A stretch of DNA of 64,000 nucleotides, taken from Amorphoplanes friuliensis DSM 7358 (GTDB lineage: Bacteria; Actinomycetota; Actinomycetes; Mycobacteriales; Micromonosporaceae). Numbering within the stretch: position 1 is the stretch's first letter; each line of letters starts with the position of its first letter. The notes below the pieces were generated by a model. The model had not been told where the DNA came from. It did not search any database and worked only from the letters and a program-made list of their open reading frames with translations. A program made the position numbers and the translations under genes. Below, piece after piece: positions 52,576 to 60,172 of the stretch. The stretch lies in NCBI RefSeq assembly GCF_000494755.1, contig NC_022657.1, positions 5,122,001 through 5,186,000 on the forward strand, read 5' to 3'.

Positions 52576-53723
52576 CCGTTCCGGTGGACGAGCTCCTGCT
52601 CCGGAGCCTCACACCGGGCGTTCTCGGCATCCTCGTCCGCCGCGGGGCAGGCTTCGCGGCGGCCGAGGATGCCGTGCAGGACGCGCTGGTCGAGGCGGTC
52701 CGGGTGTGGCCGGACGACCCGCCCCGCGACCCGAAGGGCTGGCTGGTCACCGCGGCCTGGCGCAAGTTCCTCGACGCGACCCGGGCGGACACCGCCCGGC
52801 GCCGGCGCGAGGACCTCGTCGACGACGAGCCCGCGCCCGGACCGGTGCCGGCGAGCGACGACACGCTGCAGCTCTACTTCCTGTGCGCGCATCCGTCGCT
52901 GACCCCGTCGTCGGCGGTCGCCCTCACCCTGCGCGCCGTCGGCGGGCTGACCACCCGGCAGATCGCCCAGGCCTACCTGGTGCCCGAGGCGACCATGGCG
53001 CAGCGCATCAGCCGGGCCAAACGCACCGTCTCGGGCGTCCGCTTCGACCAGCCCGGGGACGTCGCCACCGTGCTGCGCGTGCTTTATCTGGTCTTCAACG
53101 AGGGTTACTCCGGCGACGTCGACCTGGCCGCCGAGGCCATCCGGCTGACCCGGCAGGTCGCGGCCGCGATCGACCACCCCGAGGTGGCGGGGCTCCTCGC
53201 CCTGATGCTGCTCCACCACGCCCGGCGCAACGCCCGGACAGCGCCGGACGGCAGCCTGGTGCCGCTCGCCGAGCAGGACCGCAGCCGGTGGAACACCACG
53301 ATGATCGCGGAGGGTGTCGAGATCTTGCAGGCGGCCCTCGCCCGCGACCGGCTGGGAGAGTTCCAGGCCCAGGCCGCCGTCGCTGCCCTCCACGCCGACG
53401 CACCGGCCGCCGCGGAGACCGACTGGGTGCAGATCGTCGAGTGGTACGACGAGCTCATCAAGCTGACCGGCAGCCCGGTGGCCCGCCTCAACCGGGCGGT
53501 GGCGGTCGGCGAGGCCGACGGCCCCCGCGCCGGCCTGGCGGCGCTCGCCGCGCTGGACGACTCACTCCCCCGCCACACGGCGGTGTCGGCCTACCTCACC
53601 GAACGCGACGGCGACCTGCCGAAGGCGGCGCGGCTCTACGCCGAGGCCGCCCGCCAGGCACCCAACCTCGCCGAACGCGACCACCTGACCCGGCAGGCCG
53701 CCCGCCTCAACTCCCGCCTCTGA
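52572..53723 (+). CDS. ECF42-type sigma factor with C-terminal extension
   Basis: A 383-residue sigma factor. Region 2 (GAGFAAAEDAVQDALVEAVRVWP, about 22-44) and region 4 (LTTRQIAQAYLVPEATMAQRISRAKRTV, about 126-153) are followed by a long TPR-like extension (YLVFNEGYSG near 169). That extension and the DGPF-protein neighbour define the ECF42 group. The GTG overlaps the YCII stop. A 15-bp tandem repeat starts at its stop codon. Confidence 0.9.
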   Translation: MTVPVDELLLRSLTPGVLGILVRRGAGFAAAEDAVQDALVEAVRVWPDDPPRDPKGWLVTAAWRKFLDATRADTARRRREDLVDDEPAPGPVPASDDTLQLYFLCAHPSLTPSSAVALTLRAVGGLTTRQIAQAYLVPEATMAQRISRAKRTVSGVRFDQPGDVATVLRVLYLVFNEGYSGDVDLAAEAIRLTRQVAAAIDHPEVAGLLALMLLHHARRNARTAPDGSLVPLAEQDRSRWNTTMIAEGVEILQAALARDRLGEFQAQAAVAALHADAPAAAETDWVQIVEWYDELIKLTGSPVARLNRAVAVGEADGPRAGLAALAALDDSLPRHTAVSAYLTERDGDLPKAARLYAEAARQAPNLAERDHLTRQAARLNSRL

Positions 53724-53856
53724 GCAGGCCGGCCGACAACAGGCCGGCCAGCAGCAGACCGACCGGCAGCAGACCGACCGACAGCAGACCGGCCAGCAGC
53801 AGACCGACCGACAGCAGACCGGCCAGCAGTAGACCGGCCGGCAGCAGGCCGACGTG
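53722..53856. repeat. 15-bp tandem repeat, about nine units
   Basis: Units such as CAGCAGACCGACCGG, CAGCAGACCGACCGA and CAGCAGACCGGCCAG follow one another with a 15-bp period from the sigma stop codon onwards. The period is a multiple of three, so in the sigma frame it would encode a five-residue repeat if the stop were lost. It is imperfect, with several single-base differences between units. Confidence 0.75.
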
Positions 53857-53885
53857 GAGAGTCAGCCCGCGACGACTGGATCGCT

Positions 53886-54020
53886 AAGGCCCAACTTCAA
53901 GGAAGTCGGGCGAAGGCCCAACTTCAAGGAAGTCGGGCGAAGGCCCAACTTCAAGGAAGTCGGGCGAAGGCCCAACTTCAAGGAAGTCGGGCGAAGGCCC
54001 AACTTCAAGGAAGTCGGGCC
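53886..54020. repeat. Five tandem copies of a 27-bp hairpin-forming unit
   Basis: The unit contains GCCCAACTTC, a three-base spacer and GAAGTCGGGC, then GAA. The five copies are identical up to the last base. On minus-strand RNA the arms pair completely with one G-U, giving five consecutive ten-base-pair hairpins just downstream of the MarR stop at 54083. On plus-strand RNA there is one A-C mismatch per stem. There are no spacers between the units. Confidence 0.85.
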
Positions 54021-54082
54021 TGCAAGAAAGCTGGGCAGGACCGATGGCCGGGCACCGCCCCACAGCGTCGACCGTCCCGGAC

Positions 54083-54589
54083 TCACTCTTGCCGGTGGCG
54101 CAGATAGCTCAGCTCGACCGGGCACTCGCGTTGCGGGCACGCCGCCAGCTCGCACATCCGGCAGACGACGGTCGCATGGTCCGCGCTGCGCGGCAGGGCG
54201 TCGAGGACCAGATCGAGGAGCCGTTCGAGCTGGTCACGGTCCTGGGCGGACAACGGCTCGAGAACTGTCGCCAGCACCGCCGAACGCGCGGCCAGCACGT
54301 CGGCCGCCTTCTGCTGCCCGGCCGCCGTCAGCGTCAGCACCACCGACCGCCGGTCCTGGTCGGACCTGGCCCGCGTGACCAGAGCCCGAGACTCGAGCTG
54401 ATCAATCATCCGTACGGCCGCGGAGTGCGTCAGGCCGAGCCGGCGCCCCAGCTCGACGATCGTGAGCCCGGGATGATCCGCCAGCTGCACCACAGCGGCA
54501 TCGGAGGTCGCCATCCGCAGGTCGTCCACCACAGCGAGGGACAGCGCGCCCAGGAGGTTCCCGACCCTCGATGTATATGCAACACTCAT
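54083..54589 (-). CDS. MarR-family regulator with a C-terminal cysteine cluster
   Basis: A 168-residue regulator. The winged helix (TIVELGRRLGLTHSAAVRMIDQLESRALV, about 43-71) and the wing RSDQDRRSVVLTLT are typical of MarR. The C-terminus carries four cysteines (CRMCELAACPQRECPVE, about 142-158), a likely zinc or redox site. It is divergent from an EamA transporter with an ATGTAT/ATACAT repeat at its start codon, so it probably represses that transporter and itself. Confidence 0.85.
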   Translation of the reverse strand: MSVAYTSRVGNLLGALSLAVVDDLRMATSDAAVVQLADHPGLTIVELGRRLGLTHSAAVRMIDQLESRALVTRARSDQDRRSVVLTLTAAGQQKAADVLAARSAVLATVLEPLSAQDRDQLERLLDLVLDALPRSADHATVVCRMCELAACPQRECPVELSYLRHRQE

Positions 54590-54593
54590 ACAT
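54571..54593. promoter_or_regulatory. MarR-type operator
   Basis: ATGTAT (54571-54576) and ATACAT (54588-54593) form a six-base inverted repeat with an 11-base spacer. It covers the MarR start codon and is AT-rich in a GC-rich setting. The position between two divergent genes suggests autoregulation and control of the EamA gene. Confidence 0.5.
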
Positions 54594-54625
54594 AGATACT
54601 GGCGCTCTAGGAGGCGGCTGTCCAG

Positions 54626-55648
54626 ATGACACGAGGAATCACACTCGGCACCGGCGCGGGGCTGCTGTGGGGGCTGGCCTTCGTGCTGCCGGCTCTGGCC
54701 CCCGGGTGGTCACCCGTGGCGATCACCACGGGCCGCTATCTGGCGTACGGGATCGTCTCGGTCCTGGTCATCGCTTTGATCGCACGTCGGCGACCCGGGA
54801 CGCTGCACACCGCCCGTCGCCACTGGCGTCACGCCCTGCTGTACGCGGCGACCGGCAACGTCGCCTACTACCTGCTGCTCGTGGTGGCCATTCAGACCGC
54901 CGGCGCACCGATCACCACCGTGCTGATCGGTTCCATCCCGGTGGTCATGGCCGCGGTCGCCAACCTTCGCGAGCACCGCTACCGGTGGCGGCACCTGGCC
55001 GGTCCGCTGGTGCTGGTCAGTGCCGGGCTGGCCGTGGTGAGTGGCCCGGGGATCCTGCACCCCGCCGGCGGATCGGCGGCGGAGATGGCCGTCGGGCTGG
55101 CCGCGAGCACCGGCGCGATCGTGCTGTGGACGAGTTACGGGATCGGGAACGCGACCTTCCTCAGACGCCACCCGGACCTCGGCGGATCGCTGTGGGCGGC
55201 GGTCATCGGCGTCGCCACGGGCGGGCTCGCCCTGCTCCTCGTGCCGGTCGCCCTCGTCACCGGACCGTCGACCGGCGCCGGGGGCGAGGTGGGCGATTTC
55301 CTCGCCGCGAGCGCCGCGCTCGGCATCGCCGTCTCGTGGGGCGCCACCTGGTTGTGGAACGAGGCGTCGAGCCGGTTGTCGACGACCCTGGCCGGCCTGC
55401 TCATCACCACCGAGACCGTCGCCGGGTACGCGTACTCCTACATGCTCGAGGCCCGGTGGCCCGCACTGCTGGAGTTGCTGGGGTTTGCGCTGGTCCTGGT
55501 CGGTGTTGTCGCCGTCACCGCTCTCAGGGATCATCCAGGGAACGCCCCTAAGCTGCCGCTCGAGGGGAGTACCTCGACAGATCGACCCGGTCAGTACGGT
55601 TCCCCGGTGGGAACCCCGGGCGGTCGCTCGCCGGACGCCGGCGGGTGA
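54626..55648 (+). CDS. EamA/DMT-family transporter
   Basis: A membrane exporter with ten hydrophobic segments (GAGLLWGLAFVLPALAPG at the start; LELLGFALVLVGVVAVTAL as the last helix near 300). AGGAGG lies upstream of ATG 54626. After the last helix the frame continues for about 35 polar residues through the whole aptamer of a manganese riboswitch before stopping at 55648. Either the protein tail is tolerated there or the real stop was lost. It is the probable target of the adjacent MarR. Confidence 0.85.
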   Translation: MTRGITLGTGAGLLWGLAFVLPALAPGWSPVAITTGRYLAYGIVSVLVIALIARRRPGTLHTARRHWRHALLYAATGNVAYYLLLVVAIQTAGAPITTVLIGSIPVVMAAVANLREHRYRWRHLAGPLVLVSAGLAVVSGPGILHPAGGSAAEMAVGLAASTGAIVLWTSYGIGNATFLRRHPDLGGSLWAAVIGVATGGLALLLVPVALVTGPSTGAGGEVGDFLAASAALGIAVSWGATWLWNEASSRLSTTLAGLLITTETVAGYAYSYMLEARWPALLELLGFALVLVGVVAVTALRDHPGNAPKLPLEGSTSTDRPGQYGSPVGTPGGRSPDAGG

Positions 55649-55658
55649 GGGAGACCTC
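55562..55658 (+). ncRNA. yybP-ykoY manganese riboswitch aptamer
   Basis: The two conserved blocks are present: GAGGGGAGTA at 55562-55571 and GGGAGACCTC at 55649-55658. GAGG and CCTC form the P1 closing stem, with GC-rich hairpins between them. The element lies just upstream of a TerC-family gene, a classical target of this Mn2+-sensing class. The identification is by eye; a covariance search would settle it. Confidence 0.75.
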
Positions 55659-55680
55659 AGACAGTTACGCGTGTCTGAGG
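55655..55680 (+). promoter_or_regulatory. Shine-Dalgarno-sequestering hairpin of the riboswitch
   Basis: CCTCAGACA and TGTCTGAGG form a perfect nine-base-pair stem over an eight-base loop. Its 5' end (CCTC 55655-55658) is the 3' strand of riboswitch P1, and its 3' end (GAGG) is part of the GAGGAGG ribosome site (55677-55683) of the gene starting at 55688. The two pairings exclude each other, so Mn2+-stabilised P1 should free the ribosome site. Confidence 0.7.
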
Positions 55681-55687
55681 AGGCTCC

Positions 55688-56674
55688 GTGCTCGAATCCA
55701 TCGGCTCCCCCCTGCTCTGGGGTGTCACCATCGCCGTCCTCCTGGGCCTGCTCGCCCTGGACTTCGCGATCACGCGCCGGCCGCACGACGTGCCGATGCG
55801 CGAGGCGGTCGGCTGGACCGTCTTCTACCTGGCCCTGCCCGTGGTGTTCGGCCTGATCCTGTGGCCGGTCTACGGCGGCACGGTGTCCATGGAGTTCTTC
55901 ACCGGCTGGGTCGTCGAGAAGTCGCTGTCGGTCGACAACCTGTTCGTCTTCATGCTGCTGCTGGCGGCGTTCGCGGTGCCACCGGCGCTGGCACAGCGGG
56001 TTCTGCTCTACGGCATCGTGGGGGCTCTCGTCCTGCGCGCGATCTTCATCGCGCTCGGCGCCGTGGTCATCAGCGCGGGGAGCTGGGCGTTCCTGCTCTT
56101 CGGCGGGATCCTGCTGGTCACCGCGGCCAAGGTGATGCGTGACGCGATCCGCGGCCACGAGCAGCAGGTCGACATCGACACGATGCGCAGCGTGCGGCTC
56201 CTGCGCCGGCTGATGCCGGTCACGAAGGAGTACCACGGCGCCGCCCTGACCATCAGGAAGGCGGGCCGCCGGGCGCTGACCCCGATGGCCCTCGTGGTCG
56301 TCGCCGTCTTCGTGACCGACATCGTCTTCGCCGTCGACTCGGTGCCGGCCGTCTACGGCGTCACCGACGACCCGTACATCGTCTTCGCGACGAACGCCTT
56401 TGCGCTGCTCGGTCTGCGGGCGCTCTACTTCGTCCTGCACAACGCCCTGAGCAAGCTGCGGCACCTCAACCACGGTCTCGGCATCATCCTGGCGTTCATC
56501 GGGGTGAAGCTGGTGCTGCACTGGGCGCACACGGTCTGGTCGCAGGTGCCGGACGTGCCGACACCGCTCTCCCTCGTGGTCATCCTGGGCGTGCTGGTCA
56601 CCGTCACCCTCACCAGTCTCCGGGCCAACCGCCGCGACGAGGCCGAGGAGCGCGAGAAGGTCGAGGTCAGCTGA
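55688..56674 (+). CDS. TerC-family membrane protein (Alx/MntP-like metal exporter)
   Basis: A 328-residue integral membrane protein with about nine helices. EKSLSVDNLFVFMLLL near 76 and VTDIVFAVDSVPAVYG near 212 carry the acidic residues conserved in TerC/Alx proteins, which export or sense manganese. The GTG start has GAGGAGG four bases upstream and is controlled by the riboswitch. Its 3' end overlaps the NmrA-like gene by eight bases. Confidence 0.92.
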   Translation: MLESIGSPLLWGVTIAVLLGLLALDFAITRRPHDVPMREAVGWTVFYLALPVVFGLILWPVYGGTVSMEFFTGWVVEKSLSVDNLFVFMLLLAAFAVPPALAQRVLLYGIVGALVLRAIFIALGAVVISAGSWAFLLFGGILLVTAAKVMRDAIRGHEQQVDIDTMRSVRLLRRLMPVTKEYHGAALTIRKAGRRALTPMALVVVAVFVTDIVFAVDSVPAVYGVTDDPYIVFATNAFALLGLRALYFVLHNALSKLRHLNHGLGIILAFIGVKLVLHWAHTVWSQVPDVPTPLSLVVILGVLVTVTLTSLRANRRDEAEEREKVEVS

Positions 56675-57548
56675 CCGCGGGCCGGAGCACCTCCTCGCAC
56701 CACTGCCGGAAGGTGGTGGGGCTGGAGGACTCCGGCGTCCGCGGTTCGGCGGAATCGAGGCCGTTCTCCTTGGCGGCCATCATGTCGATCCGTCCTTGCG
56801 CCATGGCTTCCGTCATGCCGTACCCGAGGAGCCTGGCCTTGATCGTCTCGGCCGGGACCTGCTGGTAGCGGACCGGGCGGCCGAGCACGTCGGTCATGAC
56901 GGCGGCCATGTCGTCGAAGGAGAGGTCCTCGGGGCCCAGCACCGGCACGCTGCCGTGGCCGGTCCAGGTGTCGTCGAGCAGGAGCCGGGCCGCCGCGGCG
57001 GCGATGTCGCGGGTGGCGCAGGTCGGCCGCCTGGTGTCGCCGGGCAGGCAGTCGGTGAAAACTCCCTCGGTACGGATCGACGGCACCGCACGCAGGATGT
57101 TGTCCATGAACGACGGCATCGTCAGCGCGCGATAGGGCACGCCCGTGGCCGCGATCAGGTCGTCCGTACGCAGGGACCAGTGGACGTAACCGGACTCCTT
57201 CTCGACGGGTGTGCCGCGGCCGAGGGCCGAGACGCCGACCACGCGGCCGACGCCCTGGCTCGCGAAGGCCGCGGCGGCGGGGCGGGTGAAGTCGACGTAC
57301 GCGGCCTCGAGGCTCGCAGCCTTCGGGTCGGGCGGGACGAGCCAGAAGACCGCGTCGGCGCCGGCGAAGGCCTTGGTGACCACATCGGGGTCGTCGAGCG
57401 AGCCTTGGACGACCTCGACGGCCTCCCGCACAGCCGGGTCGAGCTTGTCGGGGTTGCGGGCGATGACGCGGACGGGCGCGTTCCGGTCGAGGAGGTTCTG
57501 CACCACCTGGCTTCCGATGGCGCCGGTGGGTGTGCTGATGACGATCAT
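56667..57548 (-). CDS. NmrA-like NAD(P)-binding oxidoreductase
   Basis: A 293-residue atypical SDR: MIVISTPTGAIGSQVVQNLL at the start with the PTGAIG cofactor loop, then VFWLVPPDP near 78 and a C-terminal NmrA-like region. It is related to the protein at 31344-32189. It is divergent from a LysR gene, 69 bases apart, which is probably its regulator. The substrate is unknown; quinones or azo compounds are typical. Confidence 0.85.
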   Translation of the reverse strand: MIVISTPTGAIGSQVVQNLLDRNAPVRVIARNPDKLDPAVREAVEVVQGSLDDPDVVTKAFAGADAVFWLVPPDPKAASLEAAYVDFTRPAAAAFASQGVGRVVGVSALGRGTPVEKESGYVHWSLRTDDLIAATGVPYRALTMPSFMDNILRAVPSIRTEGVFTDCLPGDTRRPTCATRDIAAAAARLLLDDTWTGHGSVPVLGPEDLSFDDMAAVMTDVLGRPVRYQQVPAETIKARLLGYGMTEAMAQGRIDMMAAKENGLDSAEPRTPESSSPTTFRQWCEEVLRPAVS

Positions 57549-57617
57549 GTGATCAGTCAACGCCGCCCGCGGCCGCGACTGAAGGACCGATCCGGTCGCC
57601 ATTGATACCCTGGCGAT

Positions 57618-58511
57618 ATGAGTGACCTGGAGGTCCGGCAGCTGCGCTACTTCGTGGCCGTGGCCGAGGAACTGCACTTCGGGCGGGCCGCCGAACGCCT
57701 CGGCATGGCCCAGCCACCGCTGTCGCGGGCGATCCGGGAGCTGGAACGGCAGCTCGGCGTCCAGCTCCTCGTCCGCACCACACGGCAGGTCGCGCTCACG
57801 CCCGCCGGGGAGGTGCTGCTGCGCGACGCGCGGATTGCCCTGGACGCCGTGACCGCGGCTGCCCGGCGCGCCCGCCACGCCGGTTGTCCCGCGCCCGCGC
57901 TGCGGCTGGCGCTCAAGGCCGACTACGACGCCGGGCTGCTGCCGCTCCTCCTGGACGCGTACCAGGAGGAGGAAGCCGCCCTGCCGGTCGAGCTGCTGCT
58001 GGGCGGGCGTGGCGAGCAGGTGCCGGCGCTCCGCGACGGCCGGGCGGACGTGGCGCTGCTGCCCGTGCCGTTCGACGCCACCGACCTCGACGTCGAGGAG
58101 CTGCTCACCGAGCCCCGGGTGGTCGCCATGGCCGCTGCCGACCCGCTCGCCGCGCACTCCGTGCTGCGGCTGGCCGACCTGACCGGCCGCACCGAGCTCG
58201 ACGGCAGCCCGGCGGAGGAGGGCGGCACCCGTCCGGCGGACCCGAACCGGCCGGCGCTGGATCTGGCCCAGATCTTCAACCTGATCGAGGTCGGCACCAT
58301 CCTGTGGTTCCTGCCGGCCTCGGTCGCCCACCGGCATCCGCGGCCGGGCATCGCGTACCGGCCGGTCGTCGACCTGACTCCGTCCACGCTGGCCCTGGCC
58401 TGGCCGCAGCACTCCCGCTCACCGGCCGTGGCCGCCTTCGTCCGCGTCGCGACCGCGGCGGCCGGCGCCCGTACCGTGCCAGCGCCCGCCGAACCCACGA
58501 GGGGCCGCTGA
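57618..58511 (+). CDS. LysR-type regulator
   Basis: A 297-residue LysR protein. The helix-turn-helix is at about residues 17-45 (EELHFGRAAERLGMAQPPLSRAIRELER), followed by the two-lobed effector domain. It is divergent from the NmrA-like oxidoreductase, a common arrangement for detoxification genes. Confidence 0.88.
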   Translation: MSDLEVRQLRYFVAVAEELHFGRAAERLGMAQPPLSRAIRELERQLGVQLLVRTTRQVALTPAGEVLLRDARIALDAVTAAARRARHAGCPAPALRLALKADYDAGLLPLLLDAYQEEEAALPVELLLGGRGEQVPALRDGRADVALLPVPFDATDLDVEELLTEPRVVAMAAADPLAAHSVLRLADLTGRTELDGSPAEEGGTRPADPNRPALDLAQIFNLIEVGTILWFLPASVAHRHPRPGIAYRPVVDLTPSTLALAWPQHSRSPAVAAFVRVATAAAGARTVPAPAEPTRGR

Positions 58512-58564
58512 GCGAACCCCGCCGGGCGATATCTCGGTCGCGCGGACCGCTCCGCACCGGCAGG

Positions 58565-58822
58565 ATGCGGGACATGCTCATCGTCGTGACACCGCGCCCG
58601 GAGCTGCGCCTGCCCCCGATCTGGAAGGCAGCGGCGTGGCAGCCGGTCCGGGGCCGTAAGTACCTCACGGCCGGGACCACGCACCCCGGCTCCCCCACGC
58701 CCCGGCGGCACCGCCGTTCCCGCCGCAACCTGCCGGGCCAGCCGTTCCTCGCCGGCCGCATCCCGGACTCCGGGTTCCAGCCGTTCATCGGCCGCTCGCA
58801 CCGCCGCTCGGTCCGCGGCTGA
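58565..58822 (+). CDS. Small basic hypothetical protein
   Basis: An 85-residue frame from ATG 58565 (or 58574). The product is rich in Pro and Arg (RRHRRSRRNLPGQP) with no known domain. The ribosome site is weak and the gene may be spurious; it is kept because no better frame covers this interval. Confidence 0.35.
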   Translation: MRDMLIVVTPRPELRLPPIWKAAAWQPVRGRKYLTAGTTHPGSPTPRRHRRSRRNLPGQPFLAGRIPDSGFQPFIGRSHRRSVRG

Positions 58823-58854
58823 CCGCCGCTCCGCCGCCGACTGCCAGGGGGCGG

Positions 58855-59919
58855 TCAGTCGGTGTCGGTGGCGGCCAGCAGGGCGAGGCGGCGGCGGTCC
58901 GGTGAGACGACCGCGAGGCCGACGTCCCAGGCGATGTTGTCGAACCAGCCGGTGGTCGCGGCGAAGGACCACCACGAACCGGCGTGCGCCAGCGCCTCGA
59001 CCTCGGCCGCCGGCGCGTCCGGCGGCGCGCCCACCAGGGCTGCAACCGATTGCCAGGCGAGCAACCGCCCGTAGGCCCCGAAAGCACCCGAGGGGTACGC
59101 ACCACCGCCGGATGCGGCCAGGAACAACTGCTCCCACGCCTGCGTCGCCGTGCACGGCCCGGGGCCGGACTTCAGCCCGCCCAGGCACTCGGCGTCCAGT
59201 GTGGCCAGCGTGTCCACGACCGCGTCCGGGTGCAGGTCGGCGTCCAGGGCGTAGATCCGGGCCTCGACCCGGCCGTTCGACTCCTCGGCCCACGTCGCCA
59301 CCGCCGCCCCGATCGCTGCGGAGTCTTGGGCGGTCGTCGTCTCGCGTACCGGGGGAACCGGACCGTGACCGTGGAAGGGCTCGACCGACAGACCGGGAAC
59401 GTCCCCGCTGCCGCCGTTGACGTGGTAGTGCGGAAGGCTGGGCCGGCCCTCCAGGGGTGTCAGCGTGCGCGGCAGCCAGGCGAGCGGGTGAAAACCGAGA
59501 CCGGGAGCCTCGGCGCCGCGGAGAACCAGCTCGTGCGCCAGGCAGGCGCGGAGCTCCTGCGCGGCGCTGCCCCGAAGGACGATCTCCAGCTCGGCAGCGG
59601 AGTGGGCCGAGGCGAGCAGCGACGCGGCGTAGCGGGCGTGGCGGCGGTCCGGGGAGACCGCGATCAACCGCAGGGCCTGGTCGAGCGTTCCCGGTGTCAG
59701 GGTCAGCAGCCGCAGCATCCGGTCGAAGGCGCTGCGGAACTGCCACGGCGGCGAGGTGTCCTTCCCGTGCCGCCGCCACATCGCGATGCCGAGATCCGCC
59801 ACGAAGGCCGCGTCGCCGGCGTGGAGGTGCCGCTCGGCGATCTCCCACAGGCCGGTGACGTCATTCCGACCGGCGAGCCCGGCCGCGAGGGCCCGGGGGT
59901 CGTCGTCACTCATGGTCAT
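58855..59919 (-). CDS. Hypothetical protein, about 354 residues
   Basis: Soluble helical protein from ATG 59919 or 59913 (MSDDDPRALAAGLAG). It has an armadillo-like run of helices in the first half (LRLIAVSPDRRHARYAASLLAS) and a Trp-rich end (GSWWSFAATTGWFDNIAWD). I do not recognise the family with confidence; it resembles uncharacterised actinobacterial DUF proteins. It is divergent from the aglE promoter region. Confidence 0.65.
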   Translation of the reverse strand: MTMSDDDPRALAAGLAGRNDVTGLWEIAERHLHAGDAAFVADLGIAMWRRHGKDTSPPWQFRSAFDRMLRLLTLTPGTLDQALRLIAVSPDRRHARYAASLLASAHSAAELEIVLRGSAAQELRACLAHELVLRGAEAPGLGFHPLAWLPRTLTPLEGRPSLPHYHVNGGSGDVPGLSVEPFHGHGPVPPVRETTTAQDSAAIGAAVATWAEESNGRVEARIYALDADLHPDAVVDTLATLDAECLGGLKSGPGPCTATQAWEQLFLAASGGGAYPSGAFGAYGRLLAWQSVAALVGAPPDAPAAEVEALAHAGSWWSFAATTGWFDNIAWDVGLAVVSPDRRRLALLAATDTD

Positions 59920-60067
59920 CACTGTACTGAGCGCGCGAAGTGTCGTACTTCTTCGCCGAAAGGTTGCTGAAAAGGTGCGCTCAGGGAGGGCCCGCTCACA
60001 GTAAGTTTTCTTAACCGTTTAAGGTCTCTGCTGGCCCGCTGCTGAATCGTTATTCGGTTGATCAAGC

Positions 60068-60092
60068 GGAAACATTGCGAAACACAGTTTCC
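60068..60092. promoter_or_regulatory. Inverted repeat upstream of aglE
   Basis: GGAAAC (60068-60073) and GTTTCC (60087-60092) form an inverted repeat with a 13-base spacer containing a further GAAAC. It lies about 80 bases before the aglE start, in the region where a LacI-type sugar regulator or catabolite control would act. A second hairpin (TCACGC, GCGTGA) lies close to the start codon. Confidence 0.4.
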
Positions 60093-60172
60093 ACCTCTTG
60101 ACTGACACGCGGGGGAACCGGAGACGGTGACGGTGTTGTCACGCCCCGGCGTGATGTGACATAGGGAGAGGG

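Noticed and set aside
53886-54020. CRISPR array
   Set aside because: The repeat units are directly adjacent with no unique spacers, and no cas genes are near.
53854-54378. A plus-strand protein built on a PNFKEVGRR repeat
   Set aside because: The repeat codes nine residues only because the unit is 27 bp; the flanks are low complexity and the frame runs antisense into the MarR gene.
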